In this document: positions 1 to 6,919 of the stretch, one piece after another
Layout: each line of letters opens with the position of its first letter
Position numbering within the stretch: the first letter of the stretch is position 1
Origin: Actinomycetota bacterium
GTDB lineage: Bacteria; Actinomycetota; Actinomycetes; Nanopelagicales; Nanopelagicaceae
DNA: 10,922 bases
Reading direction: 5' to 3'
NCBI GenBank assembly: GCA_009924725.1
Contig: RFRA01000022.1
Span: 1-10,922 of the forward strand
Program-made: the position numbers and the translations under genes
The notes under the pieces: model-generated
Told to the model about the DNA's origin: nothing
Seen by the model: the letters and a program-made list of their open reading frames with translations, nothing else
Database searches by the model: none

Positions 1-141
1 GGTCTGCTTCTTGCAAAGGACAGCAAACTAACTGCTTGCGTAAGTGCAGCAGTTGATGCGATTACTGCTGATGGAACCCTCGCTGCAATCACTGATAAGT
101 GGCTTGCAACTGAGACAGGCGCAGCAGTTCTAAAGCCATAA
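1..141 (+). CDS. Amino-acid ABC transporter substrate-binding protein, C-terminal end (partial)
   Basis: The window opens inside this gene. Frame 1 is open from base 1 to a TAA at 139-141 and gives the last 46 residues. The stretch AITADGTLAAITDKWL is the typical last helix of family-3 (SBP_bac_3) extracytoplasmic binding proteins, in which a repeated unit of catalytic-dead 'XXDGTLxxIxxKW' form closes the fold. These proteins capture polar or charged amino acids outside the membrane and deliver them to the permease. The permease and ATPase genes follow on the same strand, 22 bp downstream, in the usual binding protein-permease-ATPase order. The ligand cannot be read from this fragment. Confidence 0.85.
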   Translation, partial: GLLLAKDSKLTACVSAAVDAITADGTLAAITDKWLATETGAAVLKP

Positions 142-163
142 GTTCAGACAATTTACGAGTAGT

Positions 164-1042
164 TTGGCGACCATGTTGAACGGTCCAGACCAGCAAGCAT
201 GGTCGCCAAGCTCTCGTGAACTTGAGCGTCGGAATGCGCGGCGCCAGATTTCTCGTAAGCAATTCATGATTGCCGGCAGCTCTAGTGTTTTAGTACTAGG
301 TGCTCTGTATACCTTGATTATTACTTCGCCCGGTTGGCAGGTTGTTAAAGATACGTTCTTTGATCTCGATTATGGGCGCGAAGTTTTGCCGACAGTTTTG
401 CGTGGCTTAGTCGTAAACATTCAGCTTTCCTTCATTGGTGGTTTCTTTATCGCAGTTATCGCACTTTCATTAGCGCTAATTCGCACTACTAAGTCACCCG
501 CTTTAACGCCATTTAGATTCTTAGCAACTGCTTACGTTGATATTTTCCGTGGCGCTCCACTATTGCTAATTATTCTATTAGTTGGATTCGGAGTCCCAGC
601 ACTTCGCTTAGCTGGTTTAACTAGCAATGTAATTGTTTTAGGAACTGTTGCAGTTGTTCTTACTTATTCGGCCTACGTTGCTGAAGTTATTCGCTCGGGC
701 ATCATGTCTATTCACCCTAGCCAGCGGGCTGCAGCCAGATCACTCGGCTTAACTTCTGGGCAGACAATGCGCTTTGTAGTTTTGCCCCAAGCTATCAAGC
801 GCGTTATTCCCCCATTACTGAACGATTTTGTTTCATTGTTAAAGGACACTGGCTTAGTTTCAATTCTGGGTGTCACCGATGCGGTGCGAGCTGCCCAAAT
901 TAACGCTAGCCGTACTTTTAATTACACCCCTTATGTAGTCTCGGCCATCTTATTCTTGCTCATCACAATTCCACTAACTAGATATATTGATCGAGTAATT
1001 CGACGCAGTAGCGCCAAGCAGAATTCAGAAGGCGCGATCTGA
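164..1042 (+). CDS. Polar amino-acid ABC transporter permease
   Basis: Inner-membrane permease of the His/Glu/Gln/Arg/opine family (BPD_transp_1). The protein has 292 residues from the TTG at 164, or 289 from the ATG at 173. A weak GAG at 157-159 is 4 nt from the TTG and 13 nt from the ATG, so the start is unresolved. Residues 1-33 form a basic cytoplasmic leader, followed by a helix at about 37-55. The family signature is seen at 76-107 (LPTVLRGLVVNIQLSF...ALSLALIR), with more helices at about 130-147, 157-175 and 257-275. The EAA loop that docks on the ATPase is at about 173-197 (AEVIRSG...QRAAARSLGL). The stop overlaps the next start by one base (TGATG). A single permease suggests a homodimer, or a partner encoded upstream of the window. 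Confidence 0.92.
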   Translation: MATMLNGPDQQAWSPSSRELERRNARRQISRKQFMIAGSSSVLVLGALYTLIITSPGWQVVKDTFFDLDYGREVLPTVLRGLVVNIQLSFIGGFFIAVIALSLALIRTTKSPALTPFRFLATAYVDIFRGAPLLLIILLVGFGVPALRLAGLTSNVIVLGTVAVVLTYSAYVAEVIRSGIMSIHPSQRAAARSLGLTSGQTMRFVVLPQAIKRVIPPLLNDFVSLLKDTGLVSILGVTDAVRAAQINASRTFNYTPYVVSAILFLLITIPLTRYIDRVIRRSSAKQNSEGAI

Positions 1043-1788
1043 TGAGTAACGTTCTAGAGCTAGTTAATGTACGCAAATCATTCGATAGTGAACTGGTTTT
1101 AAGTGACTTATCACTAACCGTTAAAGAACACACTGCCACCGTTTTAATTGGTGCTTCTGGCTCAGGTAAATCAACGCTTCTGCGCTGCATTAACTTGCTA
1201 GAAACGATCGATGATGGCCAAATTTTCCTTGATGGGCAAGAGATTTCAGACCCACTAATCAGCGTCGATGAAGTTAGACGTAAACTGGGAATGGTCTTCC
1301 AGTCATTTAACTTATTTCCACATAAAACTGTGCTTGAAAACATCACGCTGTCGCCAATAAAAGTTCACGGAATTGCGCCAGATCAAGCTCATGACCAAGC
1401 AATGGTGTTGCTAAAGCGCTTTGATTTAGCCGATAAAGCTGACCAGTACCCAGATCGCCTAAGTGGAGGTCAACAACAACGTGTCGCGATCATTCGCTCA
1501 CTTGCCGTTAACCCTCGCGTTTTGTTGCTTGATGAAATTACTTCTGCGCTAGACCCGGTATTAGTAAATGAAGTCCTAAGTATTGTGCGCGACTTAAAGC
1601 ACGATGGTATGACTATGGTTCTAGCAACACATGAAATGGGCTTTGCTACTCAAGTAGCCGATGAAGTTTGTTTCTTAGAATCAGGTTTGATTCTCGAACG
1701 TGGCAGCGCTGATCAAGTTCTTAAGAATCCACAAAATTCGAAGACGCAAGATTTCTTAAAGCGCGTCCACGAAGCTGGCCGGCTTTAA
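1042..1788 (+). CDS. Polar amino-acid ABC transporter ATP-binding protein
   Basis: Cytoplasmic ATPase that powers the importer encoded by the two genes upstream. At 248 residues it has the normal length for the GlnQ/HisP-like PAAT family. All ABC motifs are present: Walker A GASGSGKST at 37-45, Q-loop Gln87 in VFQSFNLFPH, signature LSGGQ at 140-144, Walker B LLLDE with Asp164 and catalytic Glu165, D-loop SALD at 168-171, and switch His197 in ATHEMGFA. The residue after the catalytic Glu is Ile (DEITSALDP) where many relatives have Pro; this is a tolerated variant. The start is clear: AGAAGG at 1027-1032 lies 9 nt before the ATG, which overlaps the permease stop. The 3' end faces the Cys-rich gene, 15 bp away. 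No convincing terminator is visible between them. Confidence 0.95.
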   Translation: MSNVLELVNVRKSFDSELVLSDLSLTVKEHTATVLIGASGSGKSTLLRCINLLETIDDGQIFLDGQEISDPLISVDEVRRKLGMVFQSFNLFPHKTVLENITLSPIKVHGIAPDQAHDQAMVLLKRFDLADKADQYPDRLSGGQQQRVAIIRSLAVNPRVLLLDEITSALDPVLVNEVLSIVRDLKHDGMTMVLATHEMGFATQVADEVCFLESGLILERGSADQVLKNPQNSKTQDFLKRVHEAGRL

Positions 1789-1803
1789 GGCTTTTAGATG
1801 TAA

Positions 1804-1923
1804 CTAGTTGGTACAGCTACAGCGCTCAGACTCTGGAACGCCGACAAGTGCTTCTTCAATGTGTTCCCCGCAGCCAGACCAAGTCGGTTTATTGCAATTG
1901 CGACAGATAACTTTGCTACACAT
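1804..1923 (-). CDS. 39-aa Cys-rich putative zinc-binding protein
   Basis: A short gene read from the ATG at 1923-1921 to the TAG at 1806-1804. The product is MCSKVICRNCNKPTWSGCGE followed by HIEEALVGVPESERCSCTN. Cysteines lie at 2, 7, 10, 18, 35 and 37, with His22. CxxC (7-10), C18/H22 and CxC (35-37) could make a small zinc knuckle. A Shine-Dalgarno GAAAGG (forward 1933-1938) lies 9 nt before the ATG. The MFS stop is only 5 nt upstream, so the two are probably co-transcribed and translationally coupled. I recall similar 'CGKPTWxGCGxHIExAL' mini-proteins annotated as hypothetical in actinobacteria, but I have run no search. The function is unknown; the zinc role is inferred from residue pattern only. 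Confidence 0.8.
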   Translation of the reverse strand: MCSKVICRNCNKPTWSGCGEHIEEALVGVPESERCSCTN

Positions 1924-1928
1924 TTTTA

Positions 1929-3173
1929 CTAACCTTTCGTTTCGCTAACACTTGGAACTCTAACGGACCAAATGCCTAATGTGGCAATTGGCAGCGCGGC
2001 AAATAAGCAGAGCCATCCATAGCCCAAAGTTCCAATGATTACGCCAGCCATTGCGCCGCCACCGGCACCCATTAAGTTCATCAATAAATCGCTGGCGCCT
2101 TGAGATGATGGCCGCAGTTCAGTTTCTACAGATTCAGATAGCAACGTTGAGCCGGCGATTAAAGTGCAGGACCAGCCCAAACCAAGCAGGAAAAGTCCAA
2201 AACCAAGTTGAATTGAATTATGGGCATCAGCTAATCCAGAAACCAAACAAGATGCCAGCAAAATAAGTACGCCCATTTGAATCACCCAACGCCGACCCAT
2301 TCGGTCACTCAAACTTCCGACAATCGGTGAGAAGGCATACATGCCAACGATATGAATACTGATTACTAAGCCGATAACAGTTAAAGTCACATCGACATGT
2401 GCCATATGAACCGGCGTCATGACCATCACCGAAACCATTGCAACATGGCCAATAGCAATAGCAGCAATCGCAAATAGTGCTGTTGGATTTTGTCTAATCA
2501 ATTTGAGAGTCTTGCGCGCAGAAAGTAGTTCGTGTTTTTCTTCTGTGTTAGAGCGCAAATTTGCGGCAGTTAAATATGGATCTGGCTTTAGAAACAACCG
2601 AATTACTACCGCACCCATTCCTAAAGCAATTAGCGCCAAAATATACGGCCCAACCAATTTTGGTAATCCCAAAGTTTCAGCTAGCGCACCCGATGGCCCC
2701 ATTAAGTTTGGCCCAGTAACTGCGCCAATAGTTGAGCCCCAAACTACGTATGAAAGTTGGCGTGACCTATTGGCATCATCGGCTAAATCAGTTGCGGCAA
2801 ACCTGGCCTGATAACCAGATGCTGAGGCAGCTCCTACGAGAAATGTTCCTAGGAGCATTGCAATTAATGTTCGCTGCGAACCACCAAAAATCGCAAAGGC
2901 TGCACCAATCAAACCAACTGTGTAGCCGACTGAGAGCCCCAATCGGCGACCGCCACGTTGGGTTAACTTAGAAAGTGGAATCGCCATCGCTGCAGCACCA
3001 AGTACTGCGGTAGTTTGTGAAAGGCCAGCTAAAGTTTCAGAATTTGAAATTGAAGAAACTAATAATGAGCCAGCTGCGACTGTACCAGCAACACCTACCC
3101 CACTAAGAATCTGGGTGGTTGCCAAGACTTTGATCGTGCGCTTTTGAATGTCTTGGGTGCTCTGTGACTTCAT
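1929..3173 (-). CDS. MFS transporter, 12 transmembrane helices
   Basis: Major facilitator superfamily protein of 414 residues, normal for a 12-helix secondary transporter in the cytoplasmic membrane. The conserved loop motif between helices 2 and 3 appears in degenerate form at 65-80 (IPLSKLTQRGGRRLGL). Its copy in the second half is at 286-295 (GSLSDRMGRR). A longer hydrophilic loop at about 196-228 separates the two six-helix halves. Many small residues (Gly, Ala, Ser) in helices 1-5 fit drug/metabolite efflux-type MFS members, but the substrate cannot be deduced. The start is the ATG at 3173; AGG in the leader 8 nt upstream is a weak ribosome site. The gene is divergent from the small membrane frames at 3256 and is followed by the Cys-rich gene. 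Confidence 0.9.
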   Translation of the reverse strand: MKSQSTQDIQKRTIKVLATTQILSGVGVAGTVAAGSLLVSSISNSETLAGLSQTTAVLGAAAMAIPLSKLTQRGGRRLGLSVGYTVGLIGAAFAIFGGSQRTLIAMLLGTFLVGAASASGYQARFAATDLADDANRSRQLSYVVWGSTIGAVTGPNLMGPSGALAETLGLPKLVGPYILALIALGMGAVVIRLFLKPDPYLTAANLRSNTEEKHELLSARKTLKLIRQNPTALFAIAAIAIGHVAMVSVMVMTPVHMAHVDVTLTVIGLVISIHIVGMYAFSPIVGSLSDRMGRRWVIQMGVLILLASCLVSGLADAHNSIQLGFGLFLLGLGWSCTLIAGSTLLSESVETELRPSSQGASDLLMNLMGAGGGAMAGVIIGTLGYGWLCLFAALPIATLGIWSVRVPSVSETKG

Positions 3174-3255
3174 TTAGTCAGCCTATAGCGTTCTTAGCTA
3201 TTGCCAGTATTTGAGCCTGCGTTTACCCTTAACTATTGAGAATTGGGGTAGAAAA
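3174..3255 (+). promoter_or_regulatory. Divergent intergenic region with a possible plus-strand promoter
   Basis: This 82-bp gap lies between the divergent MFS gene and the small plus-strand frame. On the plus strand TTGCCA at 3201-3206 and TACCCT at 3224-3229 are separated by 17 bp, a fair but not strong sigma-70-like pair upstream of the ATG at 3256. An alternative is TTGAGC at 3211-3216 with TATTGA, also 17 bp apart. No clear pair was found for the MFS direction. GGGG at 3245-3248 may act as the ribosome site for the ATG at 3256. Confidence 0.3.
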
Positions 3256-3492
3256 ATGAGATACAAATCAGTAAAAGGTTTGCTAACCGGTGATGAGTCA
3301 TTGATCCCAGTAACTTTCATTGACAAGTTAGAAGATATTTTGCACGGCTTCCTTGGAATCCTTCTGTTTGTAGTTTCAATCTTGGCTGCTGGCTATAGCT
3401 TGCAGCGCCTCATTGAAACTCGACCATTTTTCCCAATCGGCATGATTCAAGGAATTAATGACATTCTCTTCGTAAAAGGAGAAAACTACTGA
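3256..3492 (+). CDS. Small membrane protein, unknown function (first of two linked frames)
   Basis: A 78-residue product from the ATG at 3256; a longer in-frame TTG at 3211 is less likely because it would overlap the candidate promoter. The protein has a polar N-terminus (residues 1-30, containing FIDKLEDILHG), one helix at about 31-49 (GFLGILLFVVSILAAGY) and a tail FFPIGMIQGINDILFVKGENY. The tail ends where a second helix could be expected to begin. I do not recognise the family. A strong AAAGGAG at 3475-3481 sits just before its TGA stop, and the frame at 3476-3604 continues in +1 register with another hydrophobic helix. It may be a complete small protein, or the first part of a 115-residue two-helix protein. 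Confidence 0.5.
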   Translation: MRYKSVKGLLTGDESLIPVTFIDKLEDILHGFLGILLFVVSILAAGYSLQRLIETRPFFPIGMIQGINDILFVKGENY

Positions 3493-3517
3493 GTACTTCA
3501 ATCGCGCCCTAACAGAA

Positions 3518-3604
3518 ATGGGCGTGAACACTGGAATTGTTGTGGCGCTGGTATTCGCTCTCTTCCTATCTCGTGCAGCGCGTAAACCGGCTGCTACTAA
3601 ATAA
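3518..3604 (+). CDS. Tiny one-helix membrane frame, unknown (second of two linked frames)
   Basis: From the ATG at 3518 to the TAA at 3602-3604 this encodes 28 residues: MGVNTGIVVALVFALFLSRA then ARKPAATK, a single hydrophobic helix followed by basic residues (positive-inside, cytoplasmic C-terminus). No Shine-Dalgarno precedes this ATG. However, the frame is open back to 3476, and the extension EYFNRALTE reads like protein. AAAGGAG at 3475-3481 has ideal spacing for initiation near 3488, but the codon there is ACT. So the real start is unknown: a frameshift from the upstream gene, a non-standard start, or a decayed gene. It converges with the permease gene on the other strand, 8 bp away. Confidence 0.4.
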   Translation: MGVNTGIVVALVFALFLSRAARKPAATK

Positions 3605-3612
3605 AGAGAAAG

Positions 3613-4473
3613 TTACTTAACAGCGCCGGCAGTTAAGCCTCGGATGAAGTAGCGCTGCAAGCTGAAAAAGACTAGAAGTGGAATTGAAAGGCTAATAAAT
3701 GAGCCTGCAGCTACTGATTGCCATCCCTCGCCATATGTTCCCAACATTGACAGTAGCGTGTAAGTAAGCACTGGTCGCTCATTGCCTACAAATACGAAGG
3801 CAATTAAGTAATCGTTCCAGACCCATAAGAATTGGAAGATCGCAAAAGAAGCAAGGGCTGGAACTGAAATTGGAAGTACTAAGCGCCAGAAAATTGTGAA
3901 ATTACTTGCACCATCAACTCGAGCAGCTTCAATAAGTGAGTTAGGGATCGACATCATGTAATTACGCAAAATATAAATAGCTAGTGGCATCGCAAATGCT
4001 GAGTGAACAAACCAGGCAGCTGCGTATTGGCCTGATATCTCTATGCCCGTTTTATCAGTGAAGGAGATGAACATCTTTAGAACCGGAACAAGTGCACCTT
4101 GAATAGGCACTACAAGTAACCCGATGATGACGGAGAAGAAGAATTCACGGCCGCGGAATTTTAAGAAAGTGAATCCGAACGCAGCATATGCCGCAAATAG
4201 TAAAGGCAGAACTGTTGCCGGAATCGTAACCGCTAGAGATGAGATAAAACTTATGCCGAGATTCTGCTCAGTCAATACAGATGTGTAAGAACCAATATCC
4301 CAATTTTGGCTAAATGGCCTAAGTAGAACATCCCACCAACCAGTACGTTGCGCCTCAGTTTTTTCACGAAGTGAAGTGATAAAGAGTCCAACTGTTGGCA
4401 TGAGCCAGAAAGCTGCCAGCACAATTAAAACGATAAGTGACGTACGGCTTTTGTTTTTCGTAGTGGTATTCAT
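3613..4473 (-). CDS. Carbohydrate ABC transporter permease, AglG/MalG type
   Basis: Second membrane subunit of the sugar importer, 286 residues, family CUT1. An N-terminal helix lies at about 12-33, then a periplasmic-type loop with REKTEAQRTGWWDVL. More helices are at about 75-103, 110-135, 150-168, 205-225 and 255-272. The EAA loop for ATPase contact is at 182-200 (EAARVDGASNFTIFWRLVL). The C-terminal LQRYFIRGLTAGAVK is the typical end of MalG/AglG proteins. The tryptophan-containing loop after helix 1 (SLREKTEAQRTGWW) most resembles the alpha-glucoside branch. It starts at the ATG at 4473, overlapping the preceding permease by 4 bp (ATGA), so the two are translationally coupled and expected to form a heterodimer. 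Confidence 0.93.
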   Translation of the reverse strand: MNTTTKNKSRTSLIVLIVLAAFWLMPTVGLFITSLREKTEAQRTGWWDVLLRPFSQNWDIGSYTSVLTEQNLGISFISSLAVTIPATVLPLLFAAYAAFGFTFLKFRGREFFFSVIIGLLVVPIQGALVPVLKMFISFTDKTGIEISGQYAAAWFVHSAFAMPLAIYILRNYMMSIPNSLIEAARVDGASNFTIFWRLVLPISVPALASFAIFQFLWVWNDYLIAFVFVGNERPVLTYTLLSMLGTYGEGWQSVAAGSFISLSIPLLVFFSLQRYFIRGLTAGAVK

Positions 4474-5459
4474 CGCGCCGCCTCAAACTTTCGATAGTGA
4501 CGCACTTGATAAATCATCACTGGAATAATCGCCAAGATCAAGATGACAACCGCGGCCATAGCTTTGCCAGTGTTTCCGTAAATGAAGTATTCGAGATAAA
4601 AAGTTTGTGCCAGTACAGTGGTGTTGTAATTTCCACCAGTCATTGCAAGCACAATATCGAAAACTTTCATGGCGCCAATTAGCACGGTAATAAACACCGC
4701 AATTGCAGTAGGCCAAACTTGCGGAAGCACGATTCTAAAGAAAATCTGAGTGGTATTGGCTCCGTCAACGCGGCCAGCTTCCAAGGTATCTTCAGGAACG
4801 CTCTTAATTGCCGCTGAAAGTAAAACCATTGCGTATCCAGCGCTTAGCCATATCAGAATTACCATCAATAAAATATTGTTGAATTTGAAAGCTTCGATCT
4901 GAAACCAGGTTTGTGGCTCGCCGCCAAGTTTGGTCCAGATTGCGTTGAGCAAACCCACCTGACCTTCACCCTCTGGGGCGTAAGCATAGATATATCGCCA
5001 GATGACGGCTGCGCTAACAAAGGAAATTGTCATCGGCATAAAGAATATTGATTTCAGAATCTTTTCTTGGCGACTGCCAACGTTGTTAGCAAGTTGAGCT
5101 ATAGCTAGACCAATTGAAACCGTCAAAAGCGGAACGATTGCGATCCACATTAGATTGTTAATCACCATATTGGGGAAATATTCTTCAGCGAATAAATCCT
5201 TAAAGTTTTGAAAACCTATCCAGGTTGTCGAACCGTCGATCGCTTCTTCCATAAAGCTCAAACGGATTGATTGCAAGGAAGGCCAGACTACAAAAAGCCC
5301 GATTAGAAGAAGCACTGGGCCAATAAACACATACGGCTCAATTACTTTCTTAATTCGCTCAGGCAAACGCTGAACTAGAAAATTCAGGAACCAATAAATG
5401 AACGCTGTAATAGCAATTCCGGCGATAACCGCCTGTGCTGCCGTAAAGAGATCTTTCAC
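4470..5459 (-). CDS. Carbohydrate ABC transporter permease, AglF/MalF type
   Basis: First membrane subunit of the sugar importer, 329 residues. The start is a GTG at 5459-5457, supported by AAAGGA about 5 nt upstream. Helices are at about 7-28 and 44-65, then an outside loop (IRLSFMEEAIDGSTTWIGFQNF), helices at about 100-123, 136-158, 195-217 and 250-272, and a last one at 299-318. The EAA loop is at 227-249 (EAGRVDGANTTQIFFRIVLPQVW); Gly replaces the second Ala of the usual EAAR. KVFDIVLAMTGG at 265-276 is a CUT1 permease hallmark. It pairs with the AglG-like subunit downstream and receives sugar from the binding protein upstream. The 122-bp gap before it contains a strong hairpin that could lower its expression relative to the binding protein. 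Confidence 0.93.
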   Translation of the reverse strand: MKDLFTAAQAVIAGIAITAFIYWFLNFLVQRLPERIKKVIEPYVFIGPVLLLIGLFVVWPSLQSIRLSFMEEAIDGSTTWIGFQNFKDLFAEEYFPNMVINNLMWIAIVPLLTVSIGLAIAQLANNVGSRQEKILKSIFFMPMTISFVSAAVIWRYIYAYAPEGEGQVGLLNAIWTKLGGEPQTWFQIEAFKFNNILLMVILIWLSAGYAMVLLSAAIKSVPEDTLEAGRVDGANTTQIFFRIVLPQVWPTAIAVFITVLIGAMKVFDIVLAMTGGNYNTTVLAQTFYLEYFIYGNTGKAMAAVVILILAIIPVMIYQVRHYRKFEAAR

Positions 5460-5512
5460 GGGTTTCCTTTAGTCATGGGCCTGGCACGAAAAGCAATTGG
5501 GATTCTAGAGCA

Positions 5513-5547
5513 ATCAGCGCCAGCGGGAAATACCCGCTGGCGCTGAT
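5513..5547 (-). terminator. Perfect 15-bp intercistronic hairpin between binding protein and permeases
   Basis: ATCAGCGCCAGCGGG (5513-5527), a 5-base loop AAATA, and its exact reverse complement CCCGCTGGCGCTGAT (5533-5547). The hairpin begins 34 bp after the binding-protein stop and ends 53 bp before the permease start, reading on the minus strand. No U-run follows on the minus strand, so it is not a classic Rho-independent terminator. By analogy with the malE-malF spacer of enteric bacteria, such a structure usually protects the upstream mRNA from 3' exonucleases or causes partial termination, giving more binding protein than permease. The structure is seen directly; its role is inferred. 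Confidence 0.75.
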
Positions 5548-5581
5548 CACAACTACTGAACTTTGCGAAAGGTGCTAAACC

Positions 5582-6868
5582 TTACGCCTTGCTCCATGAA
5601 GCATCGATCGCATCAAATGCTTGCTTCTGTGTCTTCTTACCTGAGATCCAGTTTGTTAGTTCCTTCCATTCAGTTGCGTTAACAACTGCTGGAGCTAGAT
5701 CTGAACCATCGAATCCGAAGAGCTTCGCTGAAGAAAGAATTCCAGCGATGTTCTTGGTAATTGGGTTTGCATAACCAGCACTTGGGAAAGTCTTGTGTGC
5801 TGATAGGTATGAAGGATAAGTCTTAAGCATTGCGCCTTGACCTAGCTTGTCAGAAAGGATGAAGTTAAGAACCTTCTGAGTTGCTGCCTTGTCATCAAAT
5901 GCTGCTGCTAGATCTCCGCCACCTAGGACTGCATCAGTTGTTCCAGCTGGTGCTGGAAGCTTGAATACGCCTACGTTTGTGAAGTCATTTGCCTTGTATG
6001 CAGCCTTGATTGCATCTGGGAAGAAGTCAGTGATGAATGATCCTTGACGCATCATGAAGCACTTGTTCTTGTCAGTTGCGAATAGTGCAGCTGTGGTTCC
6101 GAAACCTGTTGCAGCAATTGCCTTGCCGCCACCATTTACGTTACCTGGTGTCAATGCAACTTCTGCGAACTTCTTAGCAGCCTTTTGAACAGTTGGTGAT
6201 GACCAAGCAAGCTTGCCCTTCCACCATGCTGTGTATTGAGCTTCTCCGCCGTAACGAAGTACGTACTCTTCCATCCAGTCAGTTGCAGCCCATCCGGTTG
6301 CTCCGCCTGATTCAATACCGATGCACCATGGGTATCCAAGCTTCTTTGACTTGATTGTGTTAGTTAGCGCTGTCATGTCAGCATCTGTCTTAGGAACAGT
6401 TAAACCAGCAGCCTTGAAGTTTGCTGGGTTGTACCAAACAAGTGACTTCACATTTGCTGAAACTGGAAGACCGTAAGTCTTTCCGCCCTTTGTTGCAAGG
6501 CCGGCCCATCCCGGAACTAAGGTCTTCTTAATTGAATCAAGATCAACAGACTTCAATCCATCGATTGGTTCTAGAACAGATGAGTACTCAAGGAGTCCAC
6601 CTGGCTGTGGCCACATACCGATGTTTGGTGACTGTCCTGCCTTTACCTTTACACGAATATCTGTGTCGTAGTTAGCAAGAGTTGTGTATGTAACTTTGAT
6701 TCCATTAGCTGCACCGAATGCATCTAGTTCAGCTTGGAAACCTTTTGCCTGATCTCCGCCGAAGCCACCAAAGATGGTTACCTCGTCAACAGCGTTAGCA
6801 GAAGGCATGATCGCAACAGTTGCTGCAAGAGCAGCTACTGCAATTGAAGCGATTGAAAACTTCTTCAT
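5582..6868 (-). CDS. Sugar ABC transporter substrate-binding protein, AglE-like
   Basis: Extracytoplasmic sugar receptor of the CUT1 importer, 428 residues, family SBP_bac_1. Residues 1-26 are a Sec signal peptide (MKKFSIASIAVAAL...PSANA, cleavage predicted after ANA). The mature start VDEVTIFGGFGGDQ is a normal first strand. KTYGLPVSANVKSLVWYNP (130-148), ESGGATGWAATDWMEEYVLR (186-205) and CFMMRQGSFITDFFP (270-284) match the pattern of alpha-glucoside binding proteins. Mature Cys182 and Cys270 could form a disulfide. There is no lipobox cysteine, unusual for a monoderm. The start is clear: GAGAGG (forward 6877-6882) is 8 nt before the ATG. Lysine is mostly AAG and codon choice looks more biased than in the permeases, consistent with high expression. 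The ligand is inferred from neighbours to be sucrose or a related oligosaccharide. Confidence 0.92.
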   Translation of the reverse strand: MKKFSIASIAVAALAATVAIMPSANAVDEVTIFGGFGGDQAKGFQAELDAFGAANGIKVTYTTLANYDTDIRVKVKAGQSPNIGMWPQPGGLLEYSSVLEPIDGLKSVDLDSIKKTLVPGWAGLATKGGKTYGLPVSANVKSLVWYNPANFKAAGLTVPKTDADMTALTNTIKSKKLGYPWCIGIESGGATGWAATDWMEEYVLRYGGEAQYTAWWKGKLAWSSPTVQKAAKKFAEVALTPGNVNGGGKAIAATGFGTTAALFATDKNKCFMMRQGSFITDFFPDAIKAAYKANDFTNVGVFKLPAPAGTTDAVLGGGDLAAAFDDKAATQKVLNFILSDKLGQGAMLKTYPSYLSAHKTFPSAGYANPITKNIAGILSSAKLFGFDGSDLAPAVVNATEWKELTNWISGKKTQKQAFDAIDASWSKA

Positions 6869-6890
6869 GAATATTTCCTCTCAAGGGGGT

Positions 6891-6919
6891 GGAAGCAGGA
6901 ACAGCTGTGTCCTGCCTCC
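6891..6919 (-). promoter_or_regulatory. Stem-loop in the 5' leader of the sugar-binding-protein mRNA
   Basis: On the minus strand GGAGGCAGGA pairs with TCCTGCTTCC (10 pairs including one G-U) around a 9-base loop CACAGCTGT. The hairpin ends 22 nt before the start codon and leaves the Shine-Dalgarno free. It lies within the untranslated leader. It could stabilise the 5' end of an abundant mRNA or act as a protein or RNA target. No U-run follows, so it is not a terminator. Confidence 0.55.

Noticed and set aside
978..1346. 122-aa minus-strand open frame across permease and ATPase genes
   Set aside because: It overlaps fully two well-supported ABC genes with intact motifs; no start signal or recognisable protein.
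1774..1798. Terminator after the amino-acid ATPase gene (GGCCGGCTTTAAGGCTTTT)
   Set aside because: Only 3-4 pairs can form with a workable loop, and the T-run is short.
2051..2971. Three plus-strand open frames antisense to the MFS gene
   Set aside because: The MFS frame carries family motifs throughout; the antisense frames have no ribosome sites or recognisable domains.
3587..3629. Hairpin CCGGCTGCT/AGCGCCGG between the convergent small frame and permease as a bidirectional terminator
   Set aside because: The stem has a bulge and the loop is 26 bases; no T-run follows on either side, and both arms are coding.
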